NCBI GenBank assembly: GCA_031772625.1
Contig: CM062820.1
Span: forward strand, 317,083,545-317,147,544
Source of the DNA: Pinus tabuliformis
Taxonomy: Eukaryota; Streptophyta; Pinopsida; Pinales; Pinaceae
Reading direction: 5' to 3'
DNA length: 64,000 nucleotides
Shown here: piece after piece, positions 50,547-62,566 of the stretch
Position numbering within the stretch: position 1 is the stretch's first letter
Layout of the letters: every line of letters begins with the position of its first letter
Position numbers and translations under genes: made by a program
The notes under the pieces: model-generated
Seen by the model: only the letters and a program-made list of their open reading frames with translations
The model's database searches: none
Told to the model about the DNA's origin: nothing

Positions 50547-52322
50547 ATTGGTGATCAACATAGGTCTAGAGAAGGACAACTTGATGGTGAACGAAGTATC
50601 CAAAGGAAACAGGGTGCGTTGGGCCTTAATATAACTGAAATGAAATAGTTAAAGGAAAAAATTCAGGGATTAGGGAGAGTCATGCTTAGGGATTTGTGCA
50701 AGAGTGATGACAAAGGGTAAAAGGATGTTGATTGATCGAGTTAATAAACCTATTGATTAGATGTGACAAGATGGCCTATAACAGTTTTCCGCCTAAAGCA
50801 AAAAGTCAAAAATGGAAATTGGTGACTGAATTTATTTACCTTGTGATAAGTCGGTATCAAGAACAACAAACGATATGATTATCTGTTACAACACATTTAC
50901 ATCATGATGTCTTTGCTGAGGGAGGCATATCCATACTCAACATGTAAGCTTAACATTACGTGTACGATGATCAAAATACACGTCCACTGATTACAAGGGT
51001 GGGTCAATGAATAGATGACTATCTATATGATCATAGCCATCATACATTGTGATCTTGTATTAATCTTGAAATCGCAGCCCAGATTGTTGGAACTAGATCC
51101 AGGGTCTTATATTTCGTTCACACAATCATCCAATGTACGAGTCTAAGCATTTGAATTAATGAACCAGATTCGAACATGGTAGAAACCATCTAATTATCAG
51201 CCAATGATGTAAGTCGTTAACAAACAGTAGAGAAAACACGATGATATTAATGGTCCTCAAGGAACTAAAGTACAATATGTATGGTGTGAATGGATGAGTT
51301 GAAGTCAAACACCACACAAAATATGTTAGTTGAAGGCCAATGATGTAAACTTGTCGCTGAGAGTGAGGAAAATTTCCATTGATGTATAAATGAACCAAAG
51401 TACCAAAGGAAGAATTTCTCAGTCACCTTCCCGGATAATGTTGATGTCGACACGAAATGACCTCTTGTAGGAAGGCCCTGATGTATACCCCAAGTCGGAA
51501 ATGGAGGCTCTGTAATGGTATGATGAACCAAAAGACAAGAATATTTCCCAACCCAACAACCACTGAGATGAAGTAGAAGAGTGTGGTGTTCAAGAGTGAC
51601 TCACTACCATTAACAAGTGGAGTACCTTGTTTTTCCTATTTCCCCAACCATTGTTGGTCAGTACCTCTTTATTTTTGACAATCTTGAGGAGGATAACATA
51701 TCCTTGATCTGTAAGTTCATCCTTCAGATGAATCCATCTAAGAATATTTAACGAACCAGGAGAAGGAGTGGTTCAGTACTGTCATGTTTGACGATTCCAT
51801 CATTGTATGATTTTTTTATGAGTGCAATGAAGGTGAAACTGTTGTTATTGTAGTGTTGTAATTGATGTCAACATGCTCTTGGTGTTGTTGTTCATATGCA
51901 TGTGTGGAGTGCTTGGTGATGTGTGTTTGGTTTGATTGTCTTGTTAGTTAGCATTGATGTCAACATGATTATGACTAGACCTAGTGGAGATGATGTTGTG
52001 GTTCCTGACTAGAGATGGCTTCCACATATGATGTTGGTTTGAGGTTGGTGTGTTGTAGCTTGGAGAGGCTACTACTGCAGGACGTTGGATTGATTCTCTA
52101 GATGATTCATATGTCTCTTTATGTCTTGGAGACATTGCATATGCTACTACATATCTGAGATGTGGTTGTTTGTGTTGGAGGTGCTCTACCAATGATGGAG
52201 GTAGTTGTATGTCTTGATGTTGCTGCTGCAAGAGTTGGTGATGCTACTATAGGTGTTAGAGATGTTTTGGTTGCTTCTTTAGGAATTGGAGGTGTTGGTA
52301 TTGGTTCTAAGGTTGGAAACCT
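50547..52322. repeat. array unit, copy 3 (1,776 bp)
   Basis: It shares GAAAATTTCC and CCTTCAGATG with copy 4 and AATCTTGAAATCGC with copy 1. Confidence 0.9.
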
Positions 52323-52618
52323 ATTGGTGATCAACATAGGTCTAGAGAAGGACAACTTGATGGTGAACGAAGTATCCAAAGGAAACAGGGTGCGTTGGGC
52401 CTTAATATAAACAATGTAAACTTTGAACGGGAATTGATACTGTTACCCGTTTTGTAGAGATAGCAAAAAAGTGACCCGATTTTGAAAAGGGGTGATGCAG
52501 AACACACATGTTTTTTTTAGAGCATAGTTTTTTGCAGTTTCATTTTTTTTATGTACATTGCGTTTTAAAATGGTAGTGATTTTCATGCTAATTTTAAAAA
52601 ATGGTTATTCTGCATCAG

Positions 52619-52762
52619 ACCCTTTTTTTAAAAGACCTATTTTTTGACTTTAAATTTTCTAATGTATGAAATGTAAATAATTATTTCGTAACCCTTTTTT
52701 TAAAAGACCTATTTTTTGACTTTAAATTTTCTAATGTATGAAATGTAAATAATTATTTCGTA
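52619..52762. repeat. 72-bp perfect tandem duplication
   Basis: The segment ACCCTTTTTTTAAAAGACCT...AATAATTATTTCGTAA occurs twice with a 72-bp period and no visible differences, inside the left arm of the foldback element. Confidence 0.9.
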
Positions 52763-53024
52763 AATTTAATAATTTTGGAAGTGATCTTCTTCTTCATATT
52801 TTCTAGTTTTTATTTTTTTTATTTTTTTTTGTAGTGGGGCTTTTATTGATTTTCATATTTAAAGAAGAAGGTCGATATTTTACATTTTCGATATTCTACA
52901 TATTTATACATCATTAACTAAATTTTCAATCCACATGAAATAATTGTCTCTAAAAAACAAATATAAAAATATATATAAAAAGGACAAAAACAAAAAATAA
53001 AAAATGTTAAAAAAAATTTATATC

Positions 53025-53063
53025 ATAAACCATAAAAGAATTTGGAAAAAAAAACAAAATTAT

Positions 53064-53126
<63 letters not shown>

Positions 53127-53326
53127 ATAAGTAAATATTGAGAAATAAAAAAATATATATATATTAATAAAAACTAGGAAAAAAAAATAGAAACAAACAA
53201 GTTTAAAGAAAAAAATAGAAAAATAACGAAAAAAATTTAAAAAACTAATGAAATTAATATTAAAAAAAAAAAAAAATGTAAAAAAAAAAATTCTCACAAA
53301 CCATAAAGAATTTGGAAAAAAGAAAC

Positions 53327-53380
<54 letters not shown>

Positions 53381-53525
53381 TAGAAATAGAGAAATTAAAA
53401 AAAACATTAGAAAACACTAGGAAAAAAATAAAAAAATAAAAATAAAAACAAACTAGTTTAAAAAAAAAAAAAAAATTAACCAAAAAAATAAAAAAACTAG
53501 TAAAATTAATATTAAAAAAACAAAA
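53025..53525. repeat. two diverged tandem blocks of about 260 bp, each with an (AT)n microsatellite
   Basis: Both blocks begin with an AAACCATAAA(A)GAATTTGGAAAAA phrase, then (AT)n (53067-53119 and 53336-53378), then A-rich sequence with CTAGGAAAAAA and AAACAAACWAGTTTAAA. They form part of the left inverted arm. Confidence 0.75.
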
Positions 53526-54976
53526 ATAAATTTAAATTAAAAAAAAAAAAAACCCAAAAAAATGGTTATTTTTTATTTAAAAAAACAAAAATGCAATTAT
53601 CTTTTATTAAATATACCTATTTTATTTAAAAATAAATAAATATTTTTTTTTTTAAACAATCTTGTCTTTTATTAAAAAAAAAAAAAAAAATTTAAACAAT
53701 TTTTATTATTATTATTTTTTAATTTAAAAATTCAAATGATTAAAACTTCATTTTATATCTTCAAAAAAAATAAAAAAAATTAAACCTACATTTTATGTTT
53801 TAAAAAAAATAAAAAAATTTAAATTTACATTTTTTTTAAACCATCTTTTTTTAATTAAAAAAAAAAAATTATAATGTTTTTTTTTTGAACAATTAGTTAT
53901 TTATTTCGAAATATAAATCATAAAAAAAAAAATTAATTTTCTCAAAACAAATTTTAATTTTTTAGTTTAAAATTTAAAAAATTATTACTTTTTTTTTTTT
54001 TTCAAATTAATATATCAAAATATATCTGAGGACATATGGGAGTCAAAGATGCTACCCTACCATGTAATCACAAAAAGAACAATAAATTAGGAAGACGAAA
54101 TTAATTTTTGGTATTGGAAGTGAATTCTAACCTATGGTGTGACAATTGGATTACATGAACAATGTTTAAAAATCACAATACCTCACACCCATTAAAAAGC
54201 AAAATCGTTAGTCAAATGAACTTCGATTAAGTGTGAACCCTCAGGAAAAAAACTTGTGACTATGTCTACAAGAAAATCCACACCATTATAAATTACAACA
54301 TTGCAAAATAAATTACTCATCGAAAAGAAAATGAAACTCAATGGTAAAAGAGTCACGACTCAAAAGACTCATAAAGAAAGGAAACATAAATCTAACCTGG
54401 AATTTATGACCATGTTTCTTACTTGCCAACTAGAACCCGCTACCAAAAAATTCCAAGTCTTGTAATTCAGGCAAAGAGAGAACCAAATTCATAGAAGTAA
54501 AATTAAGAGACAAGGGTTAGAATAGGTCTTGTGGGTTCAGATCCCACTTCCGAGTAGATGGAGTGACAATGAGACCATAAAGACAGAATGGGGTTGTGTA
54601 TTTAACTCCAAAACCACTCTTTATCGATCTGAACCCTAGAAAGCATATTACATGGATACGCATACACGTCTGGTGTACCATGTACCTTCGATGAATTTCC
54701 ACAGGTTTCCACGCAGCTTCTATGTCGGTTACAACTATTAAAAATTATCATGGTTGTGAGATTTCCAATGCGTTGATAACAACATTATTAAGTCATACAC
54801 CACCTTATTATATGTTGCGCACTCTCGGAATGTCAAAAGCTATACCAACAAGTCACAATAATGCAGTCCATGATATAAATTCACATTCATAATATGAATG
54901 GAGGATCTATATATAAAGGAACCAAAGCCTTTCCTCCGAGATGTAGTCATGTAGTCAGGGCGTGCAGGCCCTTGGG

Positions 54977-55075
54977 CCCCCGGCCGCGCCACCACTGGGC
55001 GGCGGGAGGGCCGTGGGTCGATTCCTGGAATCGACCCACGGCCCTCCCGCCGCCCGGTGGTGGCGCGGCCGGGGG
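54977..55075. repeat. GC-rich near-perfect hairpin, 49-bp arms, 1-nt loop
   Basis: Left arm 54977-55025 and right arm 55027-55075 are reverse complements except for one position (54996/55056, a G-T type mismatch). The arms are very GC-rich while everything around them is AT-rich. The centre reads GGTCGATTCCTGGAATCGACC, so each arm also resembles a pol III B-box (GGTTCGANTCC) with one difference, but I see no matching A-box and do not call a tRNA or SINE. Confidence 0.92.
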
Positions 55076-58000
55076 TCGTTATTTTTTTTAATTATTTTTT
55101 AAATAAAACAATATTATATGCATTCAAAAAATTTAATATGTTTTTAAAAAATAATTTTAATAAATAAAAAATAAAAAATGTTTAATAATATTTTTTAAAT
55201 TTTTTTAATAAACGTAATTTATAATTATTTTTTTTGATATATTAATTTGAAAAAAAAATTAATAATTTTTTAAATTTTAAACTAAAAAATTAAAATTTGT
55301 TTTGAGAAAATTAATTTTTTTTTATGACTTATATTTCGAAATAAATAACTAATTGTTTAAAAACAAAAGTTATAAAAAAATTAAAATTTAATTTTTATTA
55401 AAATATTTTAATAGATTTTTTTATTAATTTTGTTTTTATTAATTTTTTTAATAAATTAAAATTTAATAATTTTTATTACTACTGCTTAATGAATTTTTTC
55501 TATCAAATTTAAAAAAAAAATTATGTTAATATTAATTATACTAGTTTTTAATTTTTTTTTTTTGTTAATTTTCTATTTTTGTTTAATCTAGTTTGTTTTT
55601 TTTGTTTTTGTTTTTGTTTTTGTTTTTGTTTTTGTTTTTTTTTTTTTTTCTAGTTTTTGTTAATGATTTTTTTAATCTTTATATTTTTACTTACTTAAAT
55701 TTATATATATAAATTTTTTATTTTTATTTTTCCAAATTCTTTTATGATTAAACAATTTTTTTTTTAATATTTTTTATTTATATTTTGTCTCATATATATG
55801 TATTTTTACATTTATTTTTTAAGTAATCATCATTTTAATCTTAATTTCACTAATTTTTATTTTTTATTTTTGGTTAATTTTCCATTTTTTTTTTTTTTAA
55901 ATCTAGTTTGTTTTTAATTTTAATTTTTTTTAGTTTTTTGTTAATGTTTTTTTCTTAATTTTTCTATTGTTACCTACTTAATTTTATAGTTTTTTAAATG
56001 TGTTTTTTCTTCTTTTCCCAATTTTTTTTATGGTTTACATATTTGTTTTTTTCCCCAATTTTTTTGAAATATGTATTTTTTACTATTTATTTGTTTATAA
56101 TTTGTAATTTTTTTCTAGTTATTTAATTCTTATTTTTTATAGGTTAATTTTGTTTTGTTTTTTTTTTTTTTTTACATTATACATTTTTATGATTCATTTT
56201 ATTTTTGATGTTTGATTTTTTTTGTTTTGTGTTTTTTATTTTATGTTTTGTTTTTAGTATATATTTTTATTTATGTTTTGTTATTTTTATTTTTTACTTT
56301 TTTGTTTTGTGTTTTTCCATTGTTTTAATTTTAATTTTAATTTTAATTTTTTGAAATTTTAATGTTTTTTGGGGTCATGATAAAATATTTTATACTATTA
56401 TTTTGAAATGTTGAAATTTCACCCTTAAAAAAAAAATTGTTATCCCAGCATCAACACTTTTCGTTTTGAGGGTGTTTTTTGCACAAAATTTACCATTGAG
56501 AAAAAAAAAATGTTATTCGAACATCAACACTTCGTTTTGAGGGCGTTTTTTGGACAATTTTTGCACCAAAAATTGGTTTTCACCGTCATTTTTAAAACAT
56601 GTTGAAAATTTAGCTTGGAAAAAAAAAGGTGTTATTCCAGCATCAACACTTTTCGTTTTTAGCACTGTTTTTGATGTTTTTTCGGGGTTTTTGGCCAGAG
56701 TTCCCGTTTTGAGTTTATAGTTCCTGTTTCAAAGTTTACATTGTTTATAACTGAAATGAAATAGTTAAAGGAAAAAATTCAGGGATTAGGGAGAGTCATG
56801 CTTAGGGATTTGTGCAAGAGTGATGACAAAGGGTAAAAGGATGTTGATTGATCGAGTTAATAGACCTATTGATTAGATGTGACAAGATGGCCTATAACAG
56901 TTTTCCGCCTAAAGCAAAAAGTCAAAAATGGAAATTGGTGACTGAATTTATTTACCTTGTGATAAGTCGGTATCAAGAACAACAAACGATATGATTATCT
57001 GTTACAACACATTTACATCATGATGTCTTTGCTAAGGGAGGCATATCCATACTCAACATGTAAGCTTAACATTACGTGTACGATGATCAAAATACACGTC
57101 CACTGATTACAAAGGGTGGGTCAATGAATAGATGACTATCTATATGATCATAGCCATCATACATTGTGATCTTGTATTAATCCCGAAATCGCAGCCCAGA
57201 TTGTTGGAACTAGATCCAGGGTCTTATATTTCGTTCACACAATCATCCAATGTACGAGTCTAAGCATTTGAATTAATGAACCAGATTCGAACATGGTAGA
57301 AACCATCTAATTATCAGCCAATGATGTAAGTCGTTAACAAACAGTAGAGAAAACACGATGATATTAATGGTCCTCAAGGAACTAAAGTACAATATGTATG
57401 GTGTGAATGGATGAGTTGAAGTCAAACACCACACAAAATATGTTAGTTGAAGGCCAATGATGTAAACTTGTCGCTGAGAGTGAGGAAAATTTCCATTGAT
57501 GTATAAATGAACCAAAGTACCAAAGGAAGAATTTCTCAGTCACCTTCCCGGATAATGTTGATGTCGACACGAAATGACCTCTTGTAAGAAGGCCCTGATG
57601 TATCCCCCAAGTCGGAAATGGAGGCTCTGTAATGGTATGATGAACCAAAAGACAAGAATATTTCCCAACCCAACAACCACTGAGATGAAGTAGAAGAGTG
57701 TGGTGTTCAAGAGTAACTCACTACCATTAACAAGTGGAGTACCTTGTTTTTCCTATTTCCCCAACCATTGTTGGTCAGTACCTCTTTATTTTTGACAATC
57801 TTGAGGAGGATAACATATCCTTGATCTGTAAGTTCATCCTTCAGATGAATCCATCTAAGAATATTTAACGAACCAGGAGAAGGAGTGGTTCAGTACTGTC
57901 ATGTTTGACGATTCCATCATTGTATGATTTTTTTATGAGTGCAATGAAGGTGAAACTGTTGTTATTGTAGTGTTGTAATTGATGTCAACATGCTCTTGGT

Positions 58001-58437
58001 GTTGTTGTTCATATGCATGTGTGGAGTGATTGGTGATGTGTGTTTGGTTTGATTTTCTTGTTAGTTAGCATTGATGTCAACATGATTATGACTAGACCTA
58101 GTGGAGATGATGTTGTGGTTCCTGACTAGAGATGGCTTCCACATATGATGTTGGTTTGAGGTTGGTGTGTTGTAGCTTGGAGAGGCTACTACTGCAGGAC
58201 GTTGGATTGATTCTCTAGATGATTCATATGTCTCTTTATGTCTTGGAGACATTGCATAAGCTACTACATATCTGAGATGTGGTTGTTTGTGTTGGAGGTG
58301 CTCTACCAATGATGGAGGTAGTTGTATGTCTTGATGTTGCTGCTACAAGAGTTGGTGATGCTACTATAGGTGTTAGAGATGTTTTGGTTGCTTCTTCAGG
58401 AATTGGAGGTGTTGGTATTGGTTCTAAGGTTGGAAGG

Positions 58438-58874
58438 ATAGGTCTTGCATGTCATTGACTTGTTCATTTCCTATTCATAAATTACAAACTTATCTTAGTG
58501 GCTTGGAGGAGTGTTTAGACATCGGGGGAGATGTTCCAATAGGTGGCAGAGGTTATAGACTAAAGAACAGATGCTTTCCATCAGTTTTATCCACAGTCGC
58601 ATGGAGGATGGATCAAAGGAGATATTTTACACTCCATTCGTTGGAAGGGCAGGCTCAAGGGAGAGGTTATAGCCCTAGCCACATGGATGACTATGTTATG
58701 GGAGCGACCATGGATTTTCATGAGAATTTCTCCACATTCCTCACACTATTGAGCTAATTTTTGTGTTTTGGCGACTTCCTTGATCAAAAGTTTTCAGAAT
58801 ATAGTCGGAAAATTTTGTGGTACCTCCAGAAGTTGATCAAAGTTAAAAAGATCAAAAGGTAAGTGGAGTTAGTG
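58438..58874. other. short unclassified segment
   Basis: Between the array and the next LTR. A 102-residue plus-strand open frame (58449-58757) has a coding-like look (Gly-, Arg- and Phe-containing phrases) but no motif I recognise. It could be another retroelement scrap. Confidence 0.35.
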
Positions 58875-59207
58875 TGTTGGGTCCCTATAATACTAGTGAT
58901 TAGCCCATTACTATTGTAGTTGTACCACTTATTAATATTGTTGTGCCCCTATTATCCCCATATTGTTATTACTGTGCCCCATAGAATCCCTCTATTGTTA
59001 TTTTTGTGGCTTTATATTATTATTGTTAGGTCGACTGGGTTATATTGTGACTCCTTAGACTCCTATATATAGAAAGGAGGTTTTGTCATTTGAATCATCC
59101 AAGAATTGTTCATTTATGTAATGTAAAGGAGGTTTCCCCCTCGAAGAGGCTAAATTCTAAGGCGTTGATCTATCTTTTCTATTTTTTCTTGAGTTGGTTT
59201 CATAACA
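58875..59207 (+). repeat. 5' LTR (333 bp) of the chromovirus-like fossil
   Basis: It starts TGTTGG and ends ATAACA. A TATA box (TATATATAG 59064-59072) is followed by a pyrimidine/purine-alternating R/U5. It directly precedes a canonical primer-binding site. Confidence 0.85.
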
Positions 59208-59209
59208 TG

Positions 59210-59221
59210 TGGTATCAGAGC
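59210..59221 (+). other. primer-binding site complementary to initiator Met-tRNA
   Basis: TGGTATCAGAGC follows the LTR end after two bases. It is the standard plant retrotransposon primer site. Confidence 0.92.
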
Positions 59222-59887
59222 TTTGGATTCTAGGGTTTCGCTGCTCCAAACAGGTCATTGTGGCATTTTCGCTATAACTTTTTTTTCTGCAATGTTTCAG
59301 AAGTTGCAAAAAAAACCCATTTGAGAAGGAATTGCGCTGAACCTTGGGTCCGAATTTCAGAGCTGTTCGTGCAATATTTGCGAAGATATGATCTGAGGAA
59401 GTTGGTCTTTTTGAAGACTCCTGAACTACATTCCAAGCAGGTGACCTGGGGAAAAGCGACATAACTTTCCCTCTGGGGATCGGATTGAAATTTCGTCAGA
59501 AGGTACAAAAAGAGGACAAAATGTAGTTTGTTTTAGGCATTTTTTAGATCCAAAGGTCGAAACAGTGACTCGTGGCACGTCGTACAAGTTCGCTCTACTG
59601 AACTAGTCTATAATCAAGTCACTGTGGGAGATTTCACATAACTCTTCCTTGGAGAATCCAATTTGGGTCAGACTTGTGGCATTGGAAAGAGGAAACAAAG
59701 GGCTACTGTAGATCACAAATTTAGATCTAGATGATTGGAAAGTACAGATATAAATCAGAGGCAATATTGAGCTCCTACAAAGTGAAAAAAGGTGTGTAGA
59801 TTTTCTTAAATTTTTGCTTAAGCTTGGTTTGAAAATTTATTTTGAAGGAATTCAAAGGGCATAGTAGAGCATTATTATCAGTAACTG

Positions 59888-60436
59888 ATGCCCCGAGGAA
59901 AGAAAATGCAAACACCTAGTAAGAAACCTGAAAGCTCTAGCATGACTCATGAAGAAGAGGAAGAAATGCAACATGATATATCAAAATTACAAGACCAAGT
60001 GCAACAACTGTCCCTTGCACAAAAAGGAACAGAATCTAAGATGGATGGTTTACAGAAAGGCATAGAAGCTAAGATGGATTGTTTAAAGAAAGGTGTAGAA
60101 GCTAAGATGAATGACGTGGAAGCTAAGATGGATGATTTGAAGACAAACATGGAAGAATTGAAGATAAATATGAATAAGTTGCTACAAGAAAGGGTCACTA
60201 ATGGTGAAAGGGTAGTAAAGGAAACTCATGATGAGAACAAAAGAAATGTTAATCATGATTCCATAGACACTAATGTTGGATCAAAGATCCACCATATTCC
60301 AAAAATCGATATGAGGAAGTTTGATGGCAAGGATCCTGCAACATGGATATTACAGATGGAGCAATTTTTCGATCTCAATAATGTGCAAAACACACAAAAG
60401 GTACATATTGCAACTTTATATTTGGAACCAAATTAG
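59888..60436 (+). mobile_element. gag, N-terminal part, of the chromovirus-like fossil
   Basis: This is a 182-residue open frame starting MPRGKKMQTPSKK. Residues about 20-105 form a long coiled coil made of repeated KMDGLQKGIEAKMD-type units of about 10-11 residues, followed by the start of a capsid-type core (residues about 140-182; IPKIDMRKFDGKDPATW). The coiled coil probably supports gag self-assembly. Part of a fossil, not a host gene. Confidence 0.85.
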
Positions 60437-60502
60437 TTTGTATGGTATCAATGGCTTTGCTCTCGTAAAGAATTTATCACTTGGGCAATTTTTACGGAAG
60501 AA

Positions 60503-62566
60503 TTGATATCTCATTATGAGGATACAAAAAGCAACACTTTTTTTAGCCAATTGATAAGTCTCAAACAAAAGGGTTCAATAATGGAGCACATTGAGGAGTT
60601 CCAAAAATTGAACATAAGGGTAAAAGATATTCCAGAGGAGCATAGGATTTATGTGTTCATAGGGTCTTTAAAGGATAATATCCAACATGATGTTCGCCTT
60701 TGGGAACCTGATTCATTAGAGAAGGCATTCAGGTTAGCAAGAAAAATGGAAACCAAAATTATGGCAACCAGGAAGCATACCACTCACAACTATAAAGACG
60801 GAAGTGTTGTTGCCGCTAGTCTTCCACAACCTATAAGGTTGACACCACAACGATTGGAAGAAAAAAGAGCAAAAGGGCTTTGTTACAGTTGTGATAGCAA
60901 ATACACTAAAGGTCATAAGTGTGCTAAGAAGAAATTATTCTACATAGATTGTGAAGAGGAAGACGAAAAGGAGCAAGAAAGGTCAAAAGAAGAGGATATA
61001 CTCCAGGAACAAAGCCTATATAAAGAAGAAATGAATCTGACCATATCTTGTAATGCATTGGTGGGAATTACCACTCCTCAAACCATCAAGATAGAAGGAC
61101 AAATCAAGAAGAAAAAGGTAATAGTGTTGATTGATTCAGGAAGTACCCACAATTTTATTCATTGTAAGGTAGCAAGAGAATTGAATTGCTTCTTATATCT
61201 AGCAACAGAGTGTCAAGTGATGGTTGCAAATGGAGGAAAAACAAATTGCTCGGGAAAGTGCCATAATATCAAGCTATCCATGGGAGAATATGTATTGACT
61301 AGCCCAATGCTTTCCATTCCAATGGGAGGTGCTGATGTTGTACTAGGAGTCCAATGGCTACAATCCTTGGGTACAATAGCTTTTAATTTTCAAGAAATTT
61401 TCATGAAATTTTATGTGGAAGGAAAGGAAGTTGAATTAAGGGGTATTGCAGGGAAATCGAGAAAGATAATAAGCTCTAACGGTATGACAAAGCTTCTAAA
61501 AAAGGAACAAAGAGGTGTAATTACACAATTATGTTCGCTAGATGTGTTCACAGTGGAATCATCTATTTCTCCAGATCTCCAAAAAGTCTTGGACAATCAT
61601 TCCAAGGTATTTGAGACTCCCAAAGGTCTCCCACCTATTTGTGATCATGATCATGCTATTCATCTGATTCCAGGAAGTGTTTTTCTAAACATCAGGCCGT
61701 ACAGATATCCCTATGCCCAAAAGAGTGAAATTGAACGTATGGTTGCAGAAATACTAGAGGCTGGTATAATTCAACCAAGTCAAAGTTCTTTCTCTGCTCC
61801 ATTCGTATTGGTGCACAAGAAGGATGGATCATGGCGCATGTGTCTAGATTATAGGGAGCTCAACAAGTTCACTATTAACGATAAGTTTCCCATTCCTGTC
61901 ATTGATGAATTACTGGATGAATTGCATGGATCAATTTACTTCACCATGTTGGATCTTCGTTTAAGATATCATCAAATCAGAATGAAGATTGAAGACATTT
62001 TGAAAACAGCATTTAGAACTCATGAGGGTCATTATGAATTTTTGGTCATGCCTTTTGGCCTTACCAATGCACCTTCAACATTTCAAGGATTGATGAATTC
62101 AATTTTCAAACCATTCCTTAGAAAATTTGTGTTAGTATTTTTTGATGATATACTAATCTACAGCAAGTCTTGGAAGGATCAGGTTGAACATGTTGATAGG
62201 GTGCTACAACTATTGGAGGAGAAACAATTATATGCAAAAAGATCCAAATGTTTCTTTGGAGTACAAGAGGTGGAATATCTGGGGCATATTGTATCTCACG
62301 AAGGAGTTAAGGTAGACCCTAGCAAAATTAAAGCCATTAAGGAATGGAAAATTCCCACATCCATAAAGCATTTGCGAGGATTTCTTGGGTTGACAGGGTA
62401 TTATCGCAAGTTTGTTAAGAATTATGGGAGAATAGTAGCACCTCTAACAACATTATTGAAGAAAGATGCATTTTCATGGACTCCAGAAGAAACAAAGGCA
62501 TTCGAACATCTTAAAGAGGCTTGTCGAAATACTTTAGAAGAGCTTGCAAGCTGCATGTTTATTTGA
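60503..62566 (+). mobile_element. gag C-terminus, protease and reverse transcriptase of the chromovirus-like fossil
   Basis: A 687-residue open frame. Its order is capsid C-terminal part (1-95), zinc knuckle CYSCDSKYTKGHKC (about 126-139), acidic linker, aspartic protease with IDSGSTHNFI (about 211-220), then RT from about 400 with FVLVHKKDGSWRMCLDYREL (about 433-452) and the catalytic FFDDILIYS (about 545-553), RT thumb and the beginning of the connection region. Function in an intact relative would be proteolytic maturation of gag-pol and reverse transcription in the virus-like particle. Confidence 0.92.

Larger units (their letters stand above)
52410..56745. mobile_element. 4,336-bp AT-rich foldback DNA element with 18-bp terminal inverted repeats
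   Basis: The ends are AACAATGTAAACTTTGAA (52410-52427) and its exact reverse complement (56728-56745). TATA flanks both sides (52406-52409 and 56746-56749) and occurs once at this place in copies 1-3, so it is a 4-bp target duplication; TATAA is also possible. Inside are long AT-rich inverted arms (clearest at about 53,880-54,020 against 55,228-55,375) and a GC-rich hairpin in the centre. About 54,021-54,950 has ordinary composition without a recognisable gene. No transposase is seen, so it is non-autonomous. The superfamily is unclear: the TSD length does not fit hAT (8), Mutator (8-11), CACTA (3) or PIF (3) well. Confidence 0.88.
46994..58437. repeat. array of four head-to-tail copies of a 1,776/1,777-bp unit, the last one split
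   Basis: The phrase ATTGGTGATCAACATAGG starts at 46994, 48771, 50547 and 52323, giving periods of 1777, 1776 and 1776 bp. The copies look about 98-99% identical by eye. The unit is non-coding as far as I can tell: minus-strand frames of 80-97 residues recur only because the copies are alike, and they carry no known motif. Each unit contains two ATTGATGTCAAC phrases like those at the start of the Copia LTR at 42508, so part of it may be LTR-derived. Copy 4 is interrupted by a 4.3-kb insertion. Confidence 0.95.
52323..58437. repeat. array unit, copy 4, split by a foldback element
   Basis: The first about 85 bp of the unit (to 52409) and the remainder (from 56746) flank the insertion, with TATA present on both sides. 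The unit ends at ...TAAGGTTGGAA, a few bases short of a full period, and unrelated sequence follows. Confidence 0.92.

Noticed and set aside
48610-52410. Plus-strand 82-residue frames spanning unit junctions
   Set aside because: They cross the boundary between tandem units and are low-complexity Val/Gly-rich. They follow from the repeat structure.
53007-53297. 96-residue Phe/Ile/Tyr-rich minus-strand ORF
   Set aside because: It is the translation of (AT)n and A-runs in the foldback arm.
54977-55075. tRNA gene
   Set aside because: Only a B-box-like tip is present. There is no A-box, acceptor stem or cloverleaf.
47604-57648. Minus-strand frames of 80-97 residues conserved in all four array units
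   Set aside because: The copies are about 98-99% identical at DNA level, so frame conservation is expected. No motif, start context or third-position bias supports a protein.
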